Shown: positions 16,008 through 27,627, counted from the stretch's first letter. The stretch is 56,935 nucleotides of DNA from an uncultured Gammaproteobacteria bacterium (GCA_903928015.1 CAIYPF010000156.1:1-56935); one strand, 5' to 3'. Notes: generated by a model from the sequence alone, not told the origin. Translations and numbers: made by a program.

Positions 16008-18919
16008 TCACCCGCCCAGCAGGCGGCCCCATAGCGCCATTACAGCGGCCCGCTGTTCGCGGAAACGCCCTGCGTCCACCACATCGTCCTCACGCAGAAG
16101 CGCGAGCCTGTGGGTCTCCGTCCGGTAGGCCTTGTATGCAGAGGTGAGCATCTGCGCGTCTGATTGCGGCAGCAGGCCGCAGGCCTCCAGCGCCTCGAGG
16201 ATGCGGATGTTGTCGGTGTACACCGAGATTTCCGGGTGCGCGCCGCTCCAGGTCAGCGCGGCGTACTGCACCAGGAACTCGATATCAACGATCCCGCCGG
16301 GGCTCTGCTTCAGGTGGAAGCGCGGGCTGTCGGGGCCGGAGGTGTCGGCTTTCAGGAGGTGAGCGCGCATACGGTTGCGCATCTCGAGTACATCGGCACG
16401 GAGTTTCTCCGGCTCCCGTGCCCGGGCCAGCACGGCGCGGCGCAGCGTCTCGAAGCGCGCCCCCAGCCGCGGGCAACCCGCCACCGGCCGCGCACGCACC
16501 AGCGCCTGATGCTCCCACGTCCATGCTTCTCGGGCCTGGTAGTCCTCGAAGGCCCGGAAGCTCGATACCAGAAGCCCCTTCGCGCCCGAGGGACGTAGCC
16601 GCATGTCCACCTCGTAGAGCGGGCCAAGCACCGTGAAGGTGGAGAGCACGTGGATGATCCGTTGGCCAAGGCGCGTGAAGAACAGGCTGTTTTCGATGGG
16701 GCGCGGTCCGTCGGTGGAGAGGCCCGTATCGGCGTCGTGCAGGAAGACGAGATCGAGGTCCGAGCCATGCCCGAGTTCGATCCCGCCCAGCTTGCCGTAG
16801 GCCACGATCACGAAGTCCCCGTCGCAGGGCTGGCCCTCGCTCTTCATGGGCGTGCCGTGACGCGATGCAAGGTCTTGCCAGCAGATGCGCAGCACGTGTC
16901 CCAGGATCGCCTCGGCGAGGAAGCTCAGGTAATCGCTCACCTTCATGAGCGGCAGCGCGCCCGTCACCTCCGATGCCGCACAACGCAAACCGTGCGCGAG
17001 CTTGAAGTAGCGCAGAGCCTCCATCTGTGCCTCGAGATCGTCCTGCGGCACGCGCAGCATGTGCTCGCGCAATTCGGCGGCGAGGCGTCCACGATCGGGC
17101 AGCACCTGCAGGCTGCGCGGATCGATCAGCTCATCGAGCAGCACCGGATGGTTGGCGAGCTCCTGCGCAATCCAGGGGCTGGCGGTGCACAACGTCACCA
17201 GCTGTGCGAGAGCTGCGGGGTTTTCGGTCAGCAGTACCAGATAGGCGCTGCGGCGCAACACGGCCTCGACCAGCGGCATGGCGCGCAGCAGCAGCAGCGA
17301 AGGTTCCAGGCTGCGCGCGGCGGCAGCAAGAAAAAGCGGCATGAAACGGTCGAGGCGTTCGCGCCCGGCTGCCTGCAGCGAGCGCACGCGGCTGCCTTCG
17401 TGGAGCTCCGCGAGACGGCGCCGCGTGCCGGCCGGATCCTCGAAACCTGCCGCAGCGAGCGCGGCTTCGAGGTCTTCTGCCGTCTGCTCCATACGCCAGA
17501 GCGCCTGCCAGGGGCCCGAGGAATCTGCGGCAGTGGCCTCTCCCGCGGGCTCGCTCACCACTGCGGCGAACTGCGCCGAGACGCGCGCCCGGTGCCCGGC
17601 AAGAGTTGCGTGGAATCTCTCCCAGTCGGGGAAACCCATGGCAAAGGCCAGGCGCTCGCGTTCCTCATCCTGTTGGGGCAGAGCCTGGGTCTGGGCGTCG
17701 TCGCGGGCCTGAAGGGCGTGCTCGGTGGCGCGCAGGAAAAGATAGGCCTCGCGCAGTTCCGCCACGGCCTCGAGCGGCAACTGGCCCAGCTCGCCCAGCG
17801 TCTGCAGCACGACGAGGAGGCTTCGCTCCTGCAGCCGAGGCTCGCGCCCGCCACGGATCAGCTGGAAACTCTGCACGATGAACTCGATCTCGCGGATGCC
17901 GCCGGCGTCGAGTTTCACGTCGCCGGCCTGGCCGCGGCGCGCAACCTCGCGGCTGATCATGGCTTTCATCTGGCGCAGCGATTCGATGGCGCTGAAATCG
18001 ATGTAGCGGCGGTACACGAAGGGCCGCAGCGTGGCGAGCAACACCTCGCCGGCAGCAAGGTCGCCGGCCACCACGCGCGCCTTGATCATGGCGTAGCGCT
18101 CCCATTCCCGGCCCTGGTCCTGGTAATAGAGCTCCATCGCGTCGAAGTTCAGGGCGAGCGCGCCCGAATCGCCGTAAGGCCGCAGCCGCATGTCGACACG
18201 GAAGACGAAGCCGTCGCGCGTCACGGCATCCAGTGACTTGATGATCCTCTGACCCACGCGCACGAAGAATTCGCGGTTGCTCAGGCTGCGCAGGCCTGCG
18301 GTCTCGCCCTGCTCGGGGTAGGCGAAGATCAGGTCGATGTCGGAAGACAGGTTCAGCTCGAGCGCGCCGAGCTTGCCCATGCCGATGACCACCATGCGCT
18401 GCGGCGCTCCGCTCGCCTCGCCAATGGGCTCGCCGTGCTTCTGCGCGAGCTCCGCGTGCGCCGTCTCCAGTGCCACCTCGAGAGCCGCTGCGGCGAGCGC
18501 GCTCAGCTCGGCTGTGGTGGTCCGGAAGTCTGCAAGCGCGCAGCGCTCGCGCCAGAGGATGCGCAGCATTTCGCGGCGGCGCTGTGCCCGCAGCGCAGTC
18601 ATCACCGTGGCCTCGGTGATGGTGCCGCCCAGAGCGGCGCGGGCGCGCAGCAGGTACTCGTCATCGCCGTAAGTGCGCCCGAGGTCACCACTCTGCAGGA
18701 GTTCGGGCAACAGATCGGGGTAACGCTCGCACTCGCGGAGCACGAAGCGGCTGTGGCAGAGGAGCCGGGCGAGTTCGCTGCGTCGTGCGGGCTCGCGCCG
18801 GAAGACATCCTCCAGCGCGGAACAACGCTCCTCGCCAAGAGCCGCGGCGAGGCGCGTGGTGTCTTCGGCGAGAGCGGCCGCGAAGGCCGCAGGTACCGTG
18901 TCGGGCGGAAGTTGCAGGT

Positions 18920-18923
<4 letters not shown>
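16008..18923 (-). CDS. glnE: Glutamine synthetase adenylyltransferase/deadenylylase
   Basis: 971 residues with two nucleotidyltransferase domains in tandem, as in E. coli GlnE. The N-terminal deadenylylase domain has GMGKLGALEL followed by SDIDLIF (D195, D197). The C-terminal adenylylase domain has AYGKLGGIELG followed by GSDLDLVF (720-727; D722, D724). The enzyme adds or removes AMP on Tyr397 of glutamine synthetase in response to PII and glutamine. Its target, GlnA (42579-43985), is in this window and has the matching tyrosine. Its ATG overlaps the stop of the upstream GspE-like gene by 4 bp. Confidence 0.96.
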
Positions 18924-20713
<1,790 letters not shown>

Positions 20714-20766
20714 GCGCGGGCGGGCTCCGTAAGGCGTGTCGGCCCATGCTAACAGAGGCCAATTGT

Positions 20767-20943
20767 GCAGGAGGGGGCCATGCCCCCGACTGCAGGGTAC
20801 GCCACCGCTGCTGTCGCGCGCATGGCGCGCTCCTACGAAAAGGCCACCCGAGCGCCGCAGGTCTCCCGTAGGAGCGGACCATGCCCGCGACATCCTTCGC
20901 AGGATCAGGGCGCCCACCCGTAGGAGCGGGCCATGCCCGCGAC
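20767..20943. repeat. REP cluster II: four copies
   Basis: Copies are at 20767-20790 (plus), 20813-20836 (minus), 20868-20891 (plus) and 20920-20943 (plus). The first has arms GGGGGC/GCCCCC and the second GCGCGC/GCGCGC. Both arms differ from the common GCGGGC/GCCCGC in a paired way, so the hairpin is kept. The third has one unpaired change (GCGGAC). The fourth matches the common form. Confidence 0.88.
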
Positions 20944-20949
20944 TCTTCC

Positions 20950-20970
20950 GCGCCAGACGCGGTCTGGCGC
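20950..20970. promoter_or_regulatory. Perfect inverted repeat upstream of argE
   Basis: Nine-base arms GCGCCAGAC and GTCTGGCGC are separated by GCG. No T tract follows on either strand, so it is not an evident terminator. It ends 30 bp before a TATACT box in front of argE, a position suitable for an operator. It does not resemble the ArgR site I know from Pseudomonas. Confidence 0.45.
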
Positions 20971-20999
20971 ACGCGGCACGCTCCCGATCCCGTGGGCCG

Positions 21000-21005
21000 T
21001 ATACT
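21000..21005 (+). promoter_or_regulatory. Possible -10 box of argE-argA
   Basis: TATACT lies 49 bp before the argE ATG. No good -35 match is seen at 16-18 bp, so this is a partial promoter match only. Confidence 0.35.
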
Positions 21006-21054
21006 CAGCCCCTGTGTGGCCGCGGCGGCTGCACGCACGCGAGACACGCCCGCA

Positions 21055-22212
21055 ATGTCCCGACCCATCCCTGCCCTTCTCGACATGTTCGACCGGCTGC
21101 TCGCCGCGCCGTCGGTGAGCTGCACGGATCCCGCGCTCGATCAGGGCAACCGCGCCGTGATCGACCTGCTGGCCGGCTGGTGCGCGGCGCTCGGTTTCCG
21201 CGTCGAGGTGCAGGAGATCCCGGGCCGCCCCGGCAAGGCGAACCTCATCGCCGTGCTCGGCGAGGGCCCCGGAGGGCTGGTGCTCGCCGGCCACACCGAC
21301 ACCGTGCCCTTCGATGCCGATCTCTGGCACGTCGACCCGTTCCGTCTCACGCAACGCGAGGAGCGCCTCTACGGCCTCGGCGCCACGGACATGAAGGGGT
21401 TTTTTCCGATCGCGCTTGAGGCAGCACTGTCCGTGCGCGGCATGCGTCTGAAAGAGCCGCTGATCCTGGTGGCAACTGCCGACGAAGAGAGCTCCATGGA
21501 CGGCGCGAAGCTGCTGGTGGCCGCGGGCAAACCCCGTGCACGCCACGCCGTGATCGGTGAGCCCACGGATCTGCGCCCGGTGCGGCTGCACAAGGGCATG
21601 ATGATGGAAGCGGTGACGGTGAGCGGGCAGTCGGGCCACAGCTCCAACCCTGCTCTCGGCAACAACGCGCTGGACGGCATGCACCGCGTGATCACGGAGT
21701 TGCTCGCCTTCCGAGCCGAACTCGCGCTGCGCCACCGCAACCCGCTCTTCGAGGTGGAAGTTCCCACACTGAATCTCGGCTGCATCCATGGTGGTGACAA
21801 CCCGAACCGCATCTGCGGCCAGTGCGAGCTGCACTTCGATCTGCGCCCGCTGCCGGGCATGGAGCCCGAGGAACTGCGCGTGACGATCCGCGAGCGCCTC
21901 GCGCGCATCGCCGGCGAAACCGGGCTTGGCATCCGGATGCGCCCGCTTTTCCCCGGGCTCTCGCCCTTCGCCGAGGACGCCATGGCGCCGGTGGTGCGCG
22001 CAGCGGAGGAATTCACCGGACACGCGGCGGGACAGGTAGGATTCGCCACCGAGGGGCCCTTCATGCAGCAACTCGGGATGCAGACGGTGGTGATGGGGCC
22101 GGGTTCCATAGCCCAGGCCCACCAGCCCGACGAGTACATGGAGCAGCGCCAGGTAGAACCCGCCGTGCGCGTGCTGACATCGATGATCCGGCGCCTTTGC
22201 GCCGACGCCTGA
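21055..22212 (+). CDS. argE: Acetylornithine deacetylase
   Basis: 385 residues of the M20 metallopeptidase family. The metal ligands are in GHTDTVP and GATDMKGF, and the catalytic Glu is in TADEESSMDG. These match ArgE, which releases ornithine from N-acetylornithine. The gene continues 20 bp upstream of argA. Having both ArgE and ArgA suggests the linear arginine route. The ATG at 21055 is chosen because the homologous N-terminus starts there; a longer frame runs into REP copies. Succinyl-diaminopimelate desuccinylase (DapE) is the main alternative in this family, but the argA neighbour favours ArgE. Confidence 0.93.
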   Translation: MSRPIPALLDMFDRLLAAPSVSCTDPALDQGNRAVIDLLAGWCAALGFRVEVQEIPGRPGKANLIAVLGEGPGGLVLAGHTDTVPFDADLWHVDPFRLTQREERLYGLGATDMKGFFPIALEAALSVRGMRLKEPLILVATADEESSMDGAKLLVAAGKPRARHAVIGEPTDLRPVRLHKGMMMEAVTVSGQSGHSSNPALGNNALDGMHRVITELLAFRAELALRHRNPLFEVEVPTLNLGCIHGGDNPNRICGQCELHFDLRPLPGMEPEELRVTIRERLARIAGETGLGIRMRPLFPGLSPFAEDAMAPVVRAAEEFTGHAAGQVGFATEGPFMQQLGMQTVVMGPGSIAQAHQPDEYMEQRQVEPAVRVLTSMIRRLCADA

Positions 22213-22232
22213 AGAAGAGGACTCACTGAGCC

Positions 22233-23516
22233 GTGCAAAACTACGTCAACTGGTTCCGCACCGCAGCGCCGTACATCAATGCCCACAAGGGCAAGACCGT
22301 TGTGCTCGCCTTCGGCGGCGACGTCGTTGAGGATGAACGCTTCGCCGCAATCGTCCACGACATCGCCATTCTCTCCACGCTGGGACTCAAACTCGTGCTG
22401 GTGCATGGCACCGGCAATGCGATGGACGCAACGCTGCCCGAGGCCACGCAGGAGGCTGGTGCCGCCCGCGGCCGCCGCGCAGTCTCCACGCAGGATCTGG
22501 AGCGCATCACGGGTCATGCAGGGCTGCTCCGCGCGCGCATCGAGGCGTTGCTCTCGATGGGCATCGCCAACTCTCCCATGCACGGCGCGCGCATCCGTGT
22601 CTGCAGCGGGAACTTCGTGATAGCGCAGCCGCTCGGCGTGCACGCAGGCACGGATTTCGGGCACGCAGGACGTGTGCGCCGCATCGATCGTGACGGCATC
22701 TCGGCCGAACTGGTATCAGGAAACATCGTGCTGCTCTCGCCGCTCGGCTACTCCACGACCGGAGAGATTTTCTATCTCGGGCACGACGAAGTGGCTGTTG
22801 CCGCGGCCACCTCGCTGGGCGCGGACAAGCTGGTGTTCCTCGAGGAATCCCTGCTCACTGATGCCGCTGGCAATGTGCAGCGCGACCTGCCGCTCAGGCT
22901 CGCGCAGACGCTGGCGGCGGAACAGCCCTCGGCAGTTCTGGACGCCGCCATAGACGCCTGCCAGGGCGGCGTGGAGCGCTGTTATGTGCTCGATTACCGC
23001 CGTGACGGCGCGCTGCTCTGCGAGCTCTACACGCGTGACGGCATCGGCACCATGGTGAACCGCGACTCTTACGAGAGCATCCGCGTGGCGGGCATCGAGG
23101 ACGTGGGCGGCATCATGGAACTGATCGCGCCACTCGAGCGCGACGGCACCTTGGTGCGCCGCTCACGCGAGCGTCTGGAACTCGAGATCGACTGCTTCAG
23201 CGTGGTGGAGCGCGACGGCGCGATCATCGCCTGCGCCGCGCTGTATGCCGACACACCGAACCGCTCGGGCGAACTCGCCTGCGTGGCCACAGACCCCGGC
23301 TACCGCCGCAGCGGACGCGCCAATCGCCTGCTTGAGCACATCGAAGCCCGGGCGCGCGACGGAGGCGTGGAGCGACTTTTCGTGCTCACCACGCGTACGG
23401 CGCACTGGTTCGTGGAGCGCGGCTTCCGCCCGGCGGAGCTTGGGGAGCTTCCGGAGAAGCGCCGCGAGCTCTACAACTACCAGCGGAATTCGAAGGTGTT
23501 CATCAAGAACATCTGA
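22233..23516 (+). CDS. argA: N-acetylglutamate synthase
   Basis: 427 residues with the classical ArgA architecture: an amino acid kinase-like domain (to about 290) that binds the arginine inhibitor, then a GNAT acetyltransferase domain. VATDPGYRRSGRANRLL is the acetyl-CoA loop, and the C-terminus YNYQRNSKVFIKNI is typical. It makes N-acetylglutamate, the first step of arginine synthesis. The GTG start is preceded by AAGAGGA about 11 bases upstream. It forms an operon with argE and ends convergent to the TPR gene. Confidence 0.96.
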   Translation: MQNYVNWFRTAAPYINAHKGKTVVLAFGGDVVEDERFAAIVHDIAILSTLGLKLVLVHGTGNAMDATLPEATQEAGAARGRRAVSTQDLERITGHAGLLRARIEALLSMGIANSPMHGARIRVCSGNFVIAQPLGVHAGTDFGHAGRVRRIDRDGISAELVSGNIVLLSPLGYSTTGEIFYLGHDEVAVAAATSLGADKLVFLEESLLTDAAGNVQRDLPLRLAQTLAAEQPSAVLDAAIDACQGGVERCYVLDYRRDGALLCELYTRDGIGTMVNRDSYESIRVAGIEDVGGIMELIAPLERDGTLVRRSRERLELEIDCFSVVERDGAIIACAALYADTPNRSGELACVATDPGYRRSGRANRLLEHIEARARDGGVERLFVLTTRTAHWFVERGFRPAELGELPEKRRELYNYQRNSKVFIKNI

Positions 23517-23598
23517 GGGCGGCGGGGGCCCGGAACCGCCGGTACGGAAACGCAGCTCCGGAAAATGTGATACCTGTCCGAAAATCCGGGTATCGCTG

Positions 23599-24915
23599 TC
23601 AGGAGGCGGGCCCCGTCGCACCCGGACGGAGCATCTGCTCGCGCGCGATCTCCCCATCCAGAAACCGCAACCACTTTGCCGCCGCAGCGCTTTCACCGGG
23701 CTCCTTGCCCGCCAGCACGAAGGCCTCCCGCGCTTCCTGCAGGCGGCCCATCGCATAGAGCGCGCGGCCGAGCATCAGGCGGGCGCCTTCGGGGCGGCGT
23801 TCCGCTGACGCAAGCGCGGCACGCGCGGAGCCCGCTGCACCGGCGGGTTCGTCGTTCAGCAGTTGCAGCGCCGCAAGTCTCAGCCACAACGCGCCGTCGT
23901 TGCCGAGGCGCGCAGCAGCCTCGAGTTTGGGCATGGCAAGTGCGGGCTCCTGCGCACGCTCCCACGCCGTCGCGAGCAGTGCGAGGTGTTCGGGCGTCGT
24001 GCTGACGCGTCCTGCTGGGATTTCCCGGTCGAGCAGCGTGGCCGCCCGCGCCGGCAGGCCGGCCTCCAGATACAGCGCCGCGAGGCCGAGCAGATCCTGC
24101 TCGTCGACCAGCCAGCCGGCGAGCCAGGGCGCCTCCATCGCAGCCACGCGGCGCGCGGTCTGGCCGCGTTCGGCACAGACCGCCGCAAGCTGCAGGAAAT
24201 ACTCCTTGCGCGGCCAGGTGCCCGCGAGCGCCTCCAGCGCACTGGCCGTGCGGGCGAGGTCGCCGGCGGCATAAGCGGAGGCCCGCATCAGCAGATACCA
24301 GCCCTCCTGCGGCGCGAGGTTCCGGCGCTTCGCCTCCGCGACCGCGGCATCGAGTTCGGCAAGCGCATCCCGGTGACGCTCCTGTCCGTGCAGTGCGCGT
24401 GCGAGCAGTGCGTGCGCCTCTGGCAGCGGATCCTCGCTGATGGCGAACCACGCGCGCAGCATCGCCGAGGCCTGCGCCCACTGGCCCAGCGACACCTGCA
24501 GCTGCGCCAGGCTGTAGCGGGTGTTTGACTCCATGATTGCGGGCAGGCCGGGCTGCTTCAGCACCTGCAGGTAGGCGCGCGCGGCGGCATCGCTCTGGCC
24601 GAGTGCGTCCCGGATGAATCCCTCGAAGTAAAAGAGGTTGGCGCGCTCGTAGCTGTTCAGGGCGCGGCCGTCGTCGAAATCCCGTGCAATGGCCTCGAGC
24701 ATGCCAAGGGCTTTCTGGTGCTCGCCGGCGTCGGCTGCACGCTGCACCTCGTCGAAGCGCTGGAAGACCACACGGCGGATGTGCGGCGTGGGACGCAGCG
24801 CGGTGGCGCTTCGCGCGGGCTTTTCCGCGGCAGCCTCGGCAGCGCGCGCACCGGGTACACAGGCCGAAGCCGCACAGAGGGCAGCAGCAAGCAGGGCGTT
24901 AACTGCGCGGCGCAT
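23599..24915 (-). CDS. TPR protein of the TonB operon
   Basis: 438 residues with an N-terminal signal peptide (ALLAAALCAASACVPGARA). A lipobox reading such as SAC or ACV is possible but not canonical. The body is a helical array of TPR-like repeats from ~50 to 420, for example KALGMLEAIARDF and EARLMLGRALYAMGRL-like units. In Vibrio-type TonB2 operons the last gene codes for a similar periplasmic TPR protein. It starts 5 bp after the tonB stop. It is probably periplasmic and helps a TonB-dependent uptake process, which is inference from the neighbourhood. Confidence 0.8.
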   Translation of the reverse strand: MRRAVNALLAAALCAASACVPGARAAEAAAEKPARSATALRPTPHIRRVVFQRFDEVQRAADAGEHQKALGMLEAIARDFDDGRALNSYERANLFYFEGFIRDALGQSDAAARAYLQVLKQPGLPAIMESNTRYSLAQLQVSLGQWAQASAMLRAWFAISEDPLPEAHALLARALHGQERHRDALAELDAAVAEAKRRNLAPQEGWYLLMRASAYAAGDLARTASALEALAGTWPRKEYFLQLAAVCAERGQTARRVAAMEAPWLAGWLVDEQDLLGLAALYLEAGLPARAATLLDREIPAGRVSTTPEHLALLATAWERAQEPALAMPKLEAAARLGNDGALWLRLAALQLLNDEPAGAAGSARAALASAERRPEGARLMLGRALYAMGRLQEAREAFVLAGKEPGESAAAAKWLRFLDGEIAREQMLRPGATGPAS

Positions 24916-24920
24916 CCCGT

Positions 24921-25442
24921 TCAGCGCTCCAGCGAAAAAACGAATTCGTTGCGCACGCCCGCCACATCCACCGGCAGGCCGGCGCGCTCGCGCGGCCGGT
25001 ATTTGAACTGGCGCGCGGCCGCCACTGCAGCGGCCTCGAAAGCACCCGGCGGATTGCAGTCCACCGGGCGCACGTCGCGGGTGGTGCCGGCAGCGGTGAC
25101 GGTGAATTCGACGGTGCAGCGACCGCTGATGCCGGCAGCCTCTGCGGCGGCGGGATATTCGGGCGCGACGGTGACCAGCGGGAGATAGTCGGGCTCTTGC
25201 GCCATGACAGGCGATGCGGCTGTGTTGCGTGAGTTTTCCTGCGCCTGCGCAGGCAGCACAGCACGCTCTCCTGCAGCCGCCGGCGTACGTGCATCACCTC
25301 GCCAAAGCCCGCCGAGCGCAAGCGCCACGAGCAAGGCCACCAGCGCGATGCTCCGCAGGTGGGTGTGGTCGTGCAGGGACGAATGCTCAAAACGAAGGGA
25401 TTTCCGGCGGCGCAGTTGCCGCGAGCCCTGGGGAGCGATCAC
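24921..25442 (-). CDS. tonB: Short TonB-family energy transducer
   Basis: 173 residues. A basic cytoplasmic start is followed by one membrane helix at ~31-46, then a linker of only ~40 residues without the Pro-rich repeats of E. coli TonB, and a C-terminal TonB domain (VTVAPEYPAAAEAAGISG, then QFKYRP). This matches the short TonB2 class. The protein should link an inner-membrane motor to outer-membrane receptors. The GTG start overlaps the stop of the TtpC-like gene by 4 bp. Uniquely for such operons, no exbB or exbD lies between them. Confidence 0.85.
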   Translation of the reverse strand: MIAPQGSRQLRRRKSLRFEHSSLHDHTHLRSIALVALLVALALGGLWRGDARTPAAAGERAVLPAQAQENSRNTAASPVMAQEPDYLPLVTVAPEYPAAAEAAGISGRCTVEFTVTAAGTTRDVRPVDCNPPGAFEAAAVAAARQFKYRPRERAGLPVDVAGVRNEFVFSLER

Positions 25443-26851
25443 CGTGTGCTGCCGCTTGCCGCCAGGCTCACGAGCGCCGCAGCTTCCTGATCCAGTGCGT
25501 GCGCCAGTACACGCGAACGCGCGGCGAGCAGGCCTTGCAGCAGCAGTACGGCTATGCCTGCTGCGAGCCCGACCACTGCGCTTGCCAGCGCCGGCGCCAG
25601 CGTGAACGCGCTGTCTGCCGGAGCTCGCATCACGTACAGCACCGTGCCCAACACGCCGAGTAGCGGCACCGAGGCGGCGGCGAGACGCAAACCGTGAAGG
25701 CCGAGTTCGATCGCGGGCATCTCCCGCAGCAGCGATTGATGCAGCAGATGCTCCAATGCGTTTGCATCAAGCCCGGGATGCGCGGCCGCCTCGGCGCGCA
25801 CGCGCGCTACGGGATGCGAATCCTGCAGGGCGCCACGGCCTCGAAGTGCTGCGTTCCACTGCTCTACAACCGCCAAGCGCCATGTCGCGAAGGCGCCGGC
25901 AAGCAGGCCTAGCAGGAGCGCCAGGGCGCCCGCCATGCCGCCCGCAGCAAGCCGCTCGCCGAAAGTGGCCGCGGATGCGGCGGCCGCCAGTGCTTCGCCA
26001 CCCATGGCTCCGGTGGGGTCGAGCAGGAAGGGCTGCAGTCCGTCTGTGGCAGCGAAGAAATCGGCTGCTGTTTCGCGCGTGTCCGCGTCAGGTTGTCGCG
26101 CGGCTTCGAGGAAGAGAGCGTCTCCTCCGCGATAACGCAGATAACGCCCGGCTGCGTCCACCGCACCGAAACCGCCGACACGCAGCAGCGCGCGCGTTGC
26201 GTCGCTGCCGTCGGGCGAACGCACCGTAGCGTCGAGCCGGCGCACGGCTCCGCCCTCGGCGAGTTCGCGCTGCAATTCGAACCACAGGCCCTCCAGTGCG
26301 GCGGCCGTCGGCAAGCGCTCGCCGCTTGCCGCGGTGCGCAGGAGTTCATCCAGGGCGCTCACGCGTTCGGTGCCCACTTCTGCCGCCACGGCAGAGTCCT
26401 GCAGCAAGGGACGCAAGGCCGTGCCCTGTTCGCCAAGATGACGGAAGACCTGCTCCAGTGCGCCCAGCCGGGCTTGCAGCTCCTCTGTGCGGGCGTCCAC
26501 GGCACGCTGCGTGATCTCGAAACGCTGCTCGAGGATGGTGGCGCGCTGCGTGGCAGCGGCGAGTTCCTCGCGTGCAGTGGCAAGACGTGCCTGCTGGCGA
26601 TCGCGCTCCTCCAGGAACACCTTCCGGCGTGCGGCCTCTGTCTCCGTGCCCGTGGCGCGGGCTTCACGCACTCGGGCGAGAAGCTCCTGAAGGGAGCGCG
26701 CGGGCGGTGCTTGCGCCGCGGCAACGGGTGCTGAGGCCTGTGGAGTTGCAGCGGGCGCCGCTGCGGCAGCCGCAGGCACCTCGCTCTGCGGCCACGCGCG
26801 CGCCGCGAAAAACGCCAATACCAGAAGCGATGAACGCCATGCCGTGCTCAT
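25439..26851 (-). CDS. TtpC-like MotA/TolQ/ExbB-family protein
   Basis: 470 residues. A signal peptide (1-21) leads to a Pro/Ala-rich stretch, then a coiled coil (~75-150) and a periplasmic region. Three membrane helices lie at about 304-326, 390-408 and 418-440. This is the plan of TtpC proteins, which act with ExbB2/ExbD2/TonB2. In the last helices (GVLGTVLYVM and PALASAVVGLAAG) the Glu and Thr I would expect from ExbB-type proteins are replaced by Pro and Ala/Ser, so motor function may be altered. It overlaps both neighbours by 4 bp. Confidence 0.78.
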   Translation of the reverse strand: MSTAWRSSLLVLAFFAARAWPQSEVPAAAAAAPAATPQASAPVAAAQAPPARSLQELLARVREARATGTETEAARRKVFLEERDRQQARLATAREELAAATQRATILEQRFEITQRAVDARTEELQARLGALEQVFRHLGEQGTALRPLLQDSAVAAEVGTERVSALDELLRTAASGERLPTAAALEGLWFELQRELAEGGAVRRLDATVRSPDGSDATRALLRVGGFGAVDAAGRYLRYRGGDALFLEAARQPDADTRETAADFFAATDGLQPFLLDPTGAMGGEALAAAASAATFGERLAAGGMAGALALLLGLLAGAFATWRLAVVEQWNAALRGRGALQDSHPVARVRAEAAAHPGLDANALEHLLHQSLLREMPAIELGLHGLRLAAASVPLLGVLGTVLYVMRAPADSAFTLAPALASAVVGLAAGIAVLLLQGLLAARSRVLAHALDQEAAALVSLAASGSTR

Positions 26852-27627
26852 GGTGCAGCCTCCGCTGCTGCGGGCAGTGGCAAGCGCAGCAACGTTGGCT
26901 GCTGTTCCCCTGCAGCGATGGCAATGCCGTGCGCGATGGCCGCGTCGTAGCTGTCGTCAATCGGCGTCCATGCGTGCACTGCGGGATCCCAGCGGAAATT
27001 GCCGCTGCCATCCGGGGTGCGCGCAAGAAGCACGCTACGGCCAACGTGCAGCACCTGCACGCCGCGCTGTTCATCGGCCACGGTGATGGTGTCTGGATAG
27101 GAGCCCAGATGGCGCGCGTATTCCAGCTCGGTGCGATAGGCGGCCAGCACCTCGCGAAAAGCGATGTCGATCGGGGTGCCGGCGCTCTCGAGGGCGCTGC
27201 GCAGCGCCTCCACGCGCGCCTTGCGCTCGGGCAGGCGGAACGGCAGGTCGAGCACGATGAACTGCTCCAGCGAGTCGACCATTCGCACCAGCAGCGGTGC
27301 GATCTCGCGCTGCAATGCGAGCGCGCCCGTGGTGGCAGTACCCAGATCCGCGATGCGGCGCTGCTGGTCTGCGTACTGGCGATCCAGCCGTGCGTTGTGG
27401 ATGCCGAGGCCCTCGATCTGCCGGGTGATGCCGGTGTACTCATCGAGCAGCTTGCGCGTTTCGGTGGCGAGGCGGTCGACCTCGGCCTGTGAGGCCTGCC
27501 CGGCGGCGGCGGATTGCGCGCCCGTGGCGAGAATGTCTGCCACCGGCTCGGCATGCGGGCCGTCTGCGAGCAGTAGCCCGCACACCGCGAGGCAAGGCAC
27601 AAGGAAGCGGGATATCAGGCGTCGCAT
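26848..27627 (-). CDS. DUF3450 periplasmic coiled-coil protein
   Basis: 259 residues. A signal peptide (MRRLISRFLVPCLAVCGLLLADG region) is followed by a coiled coil at ~45-100 and the conserved DUF3450 core (LVRMVDSLEQFIVLDLPF). The C-terminal half is beta-rich. In TonB2-type operons a DUF3450 gene is commonly first, before TtpC, and its product is thought to be a periplasmic helper. The ATG at 27627 is chosen because the signal peptide starts there. It is the first gene of the four-gene unit 27627-23599, in which the first three genes overlap by 4 bp at each junction. Confidence 0.85.
   Translation of the reverse strand: MRRLISRFLVPCLAVCGLLLADGPHAEPVADILATGAQSAAAGQASQAEVDRLATETRKLLDEYTGITRQIEGLGIHNARLDRQYADQQRRIADLGTATTGALALQREIAPLLVRMVDSLEQFIVLDLPFRLPERKARVEALRSALESAGTPIDIAFREVLAAYRTELEYARHLGSYPDTITVADEQRGVQVLHVGRSVLLARTPDGSGNFRWDPAVHAWTPIDDSYDAAIAHGIAIAAGEQQPTLLRLPLPAAAEAAP

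Larger units (their letters stand above)
20714..21054. other. 341-bp divergent intergenic region
   Basis: This gap separates the GspE-like gene and argE. It holds four REP copies (20767-20943), a 21-bp inverted repeat (20950-20970) and a TATACT box (21000-21005) ahead of argE. I see no convincing small gene. Confidence 0.7.

Noticed and set aside
20714-20917. N-terminal extension of the GspE-like protein
   Set aside because: The extra residues come from reading through REP copies; homology and the start codon support 20713.
23517-23598. Terminator between argA and the TPR gene
   Set aside because: Only a weak GATACC/GGTATC pair with a long loop and no T run.
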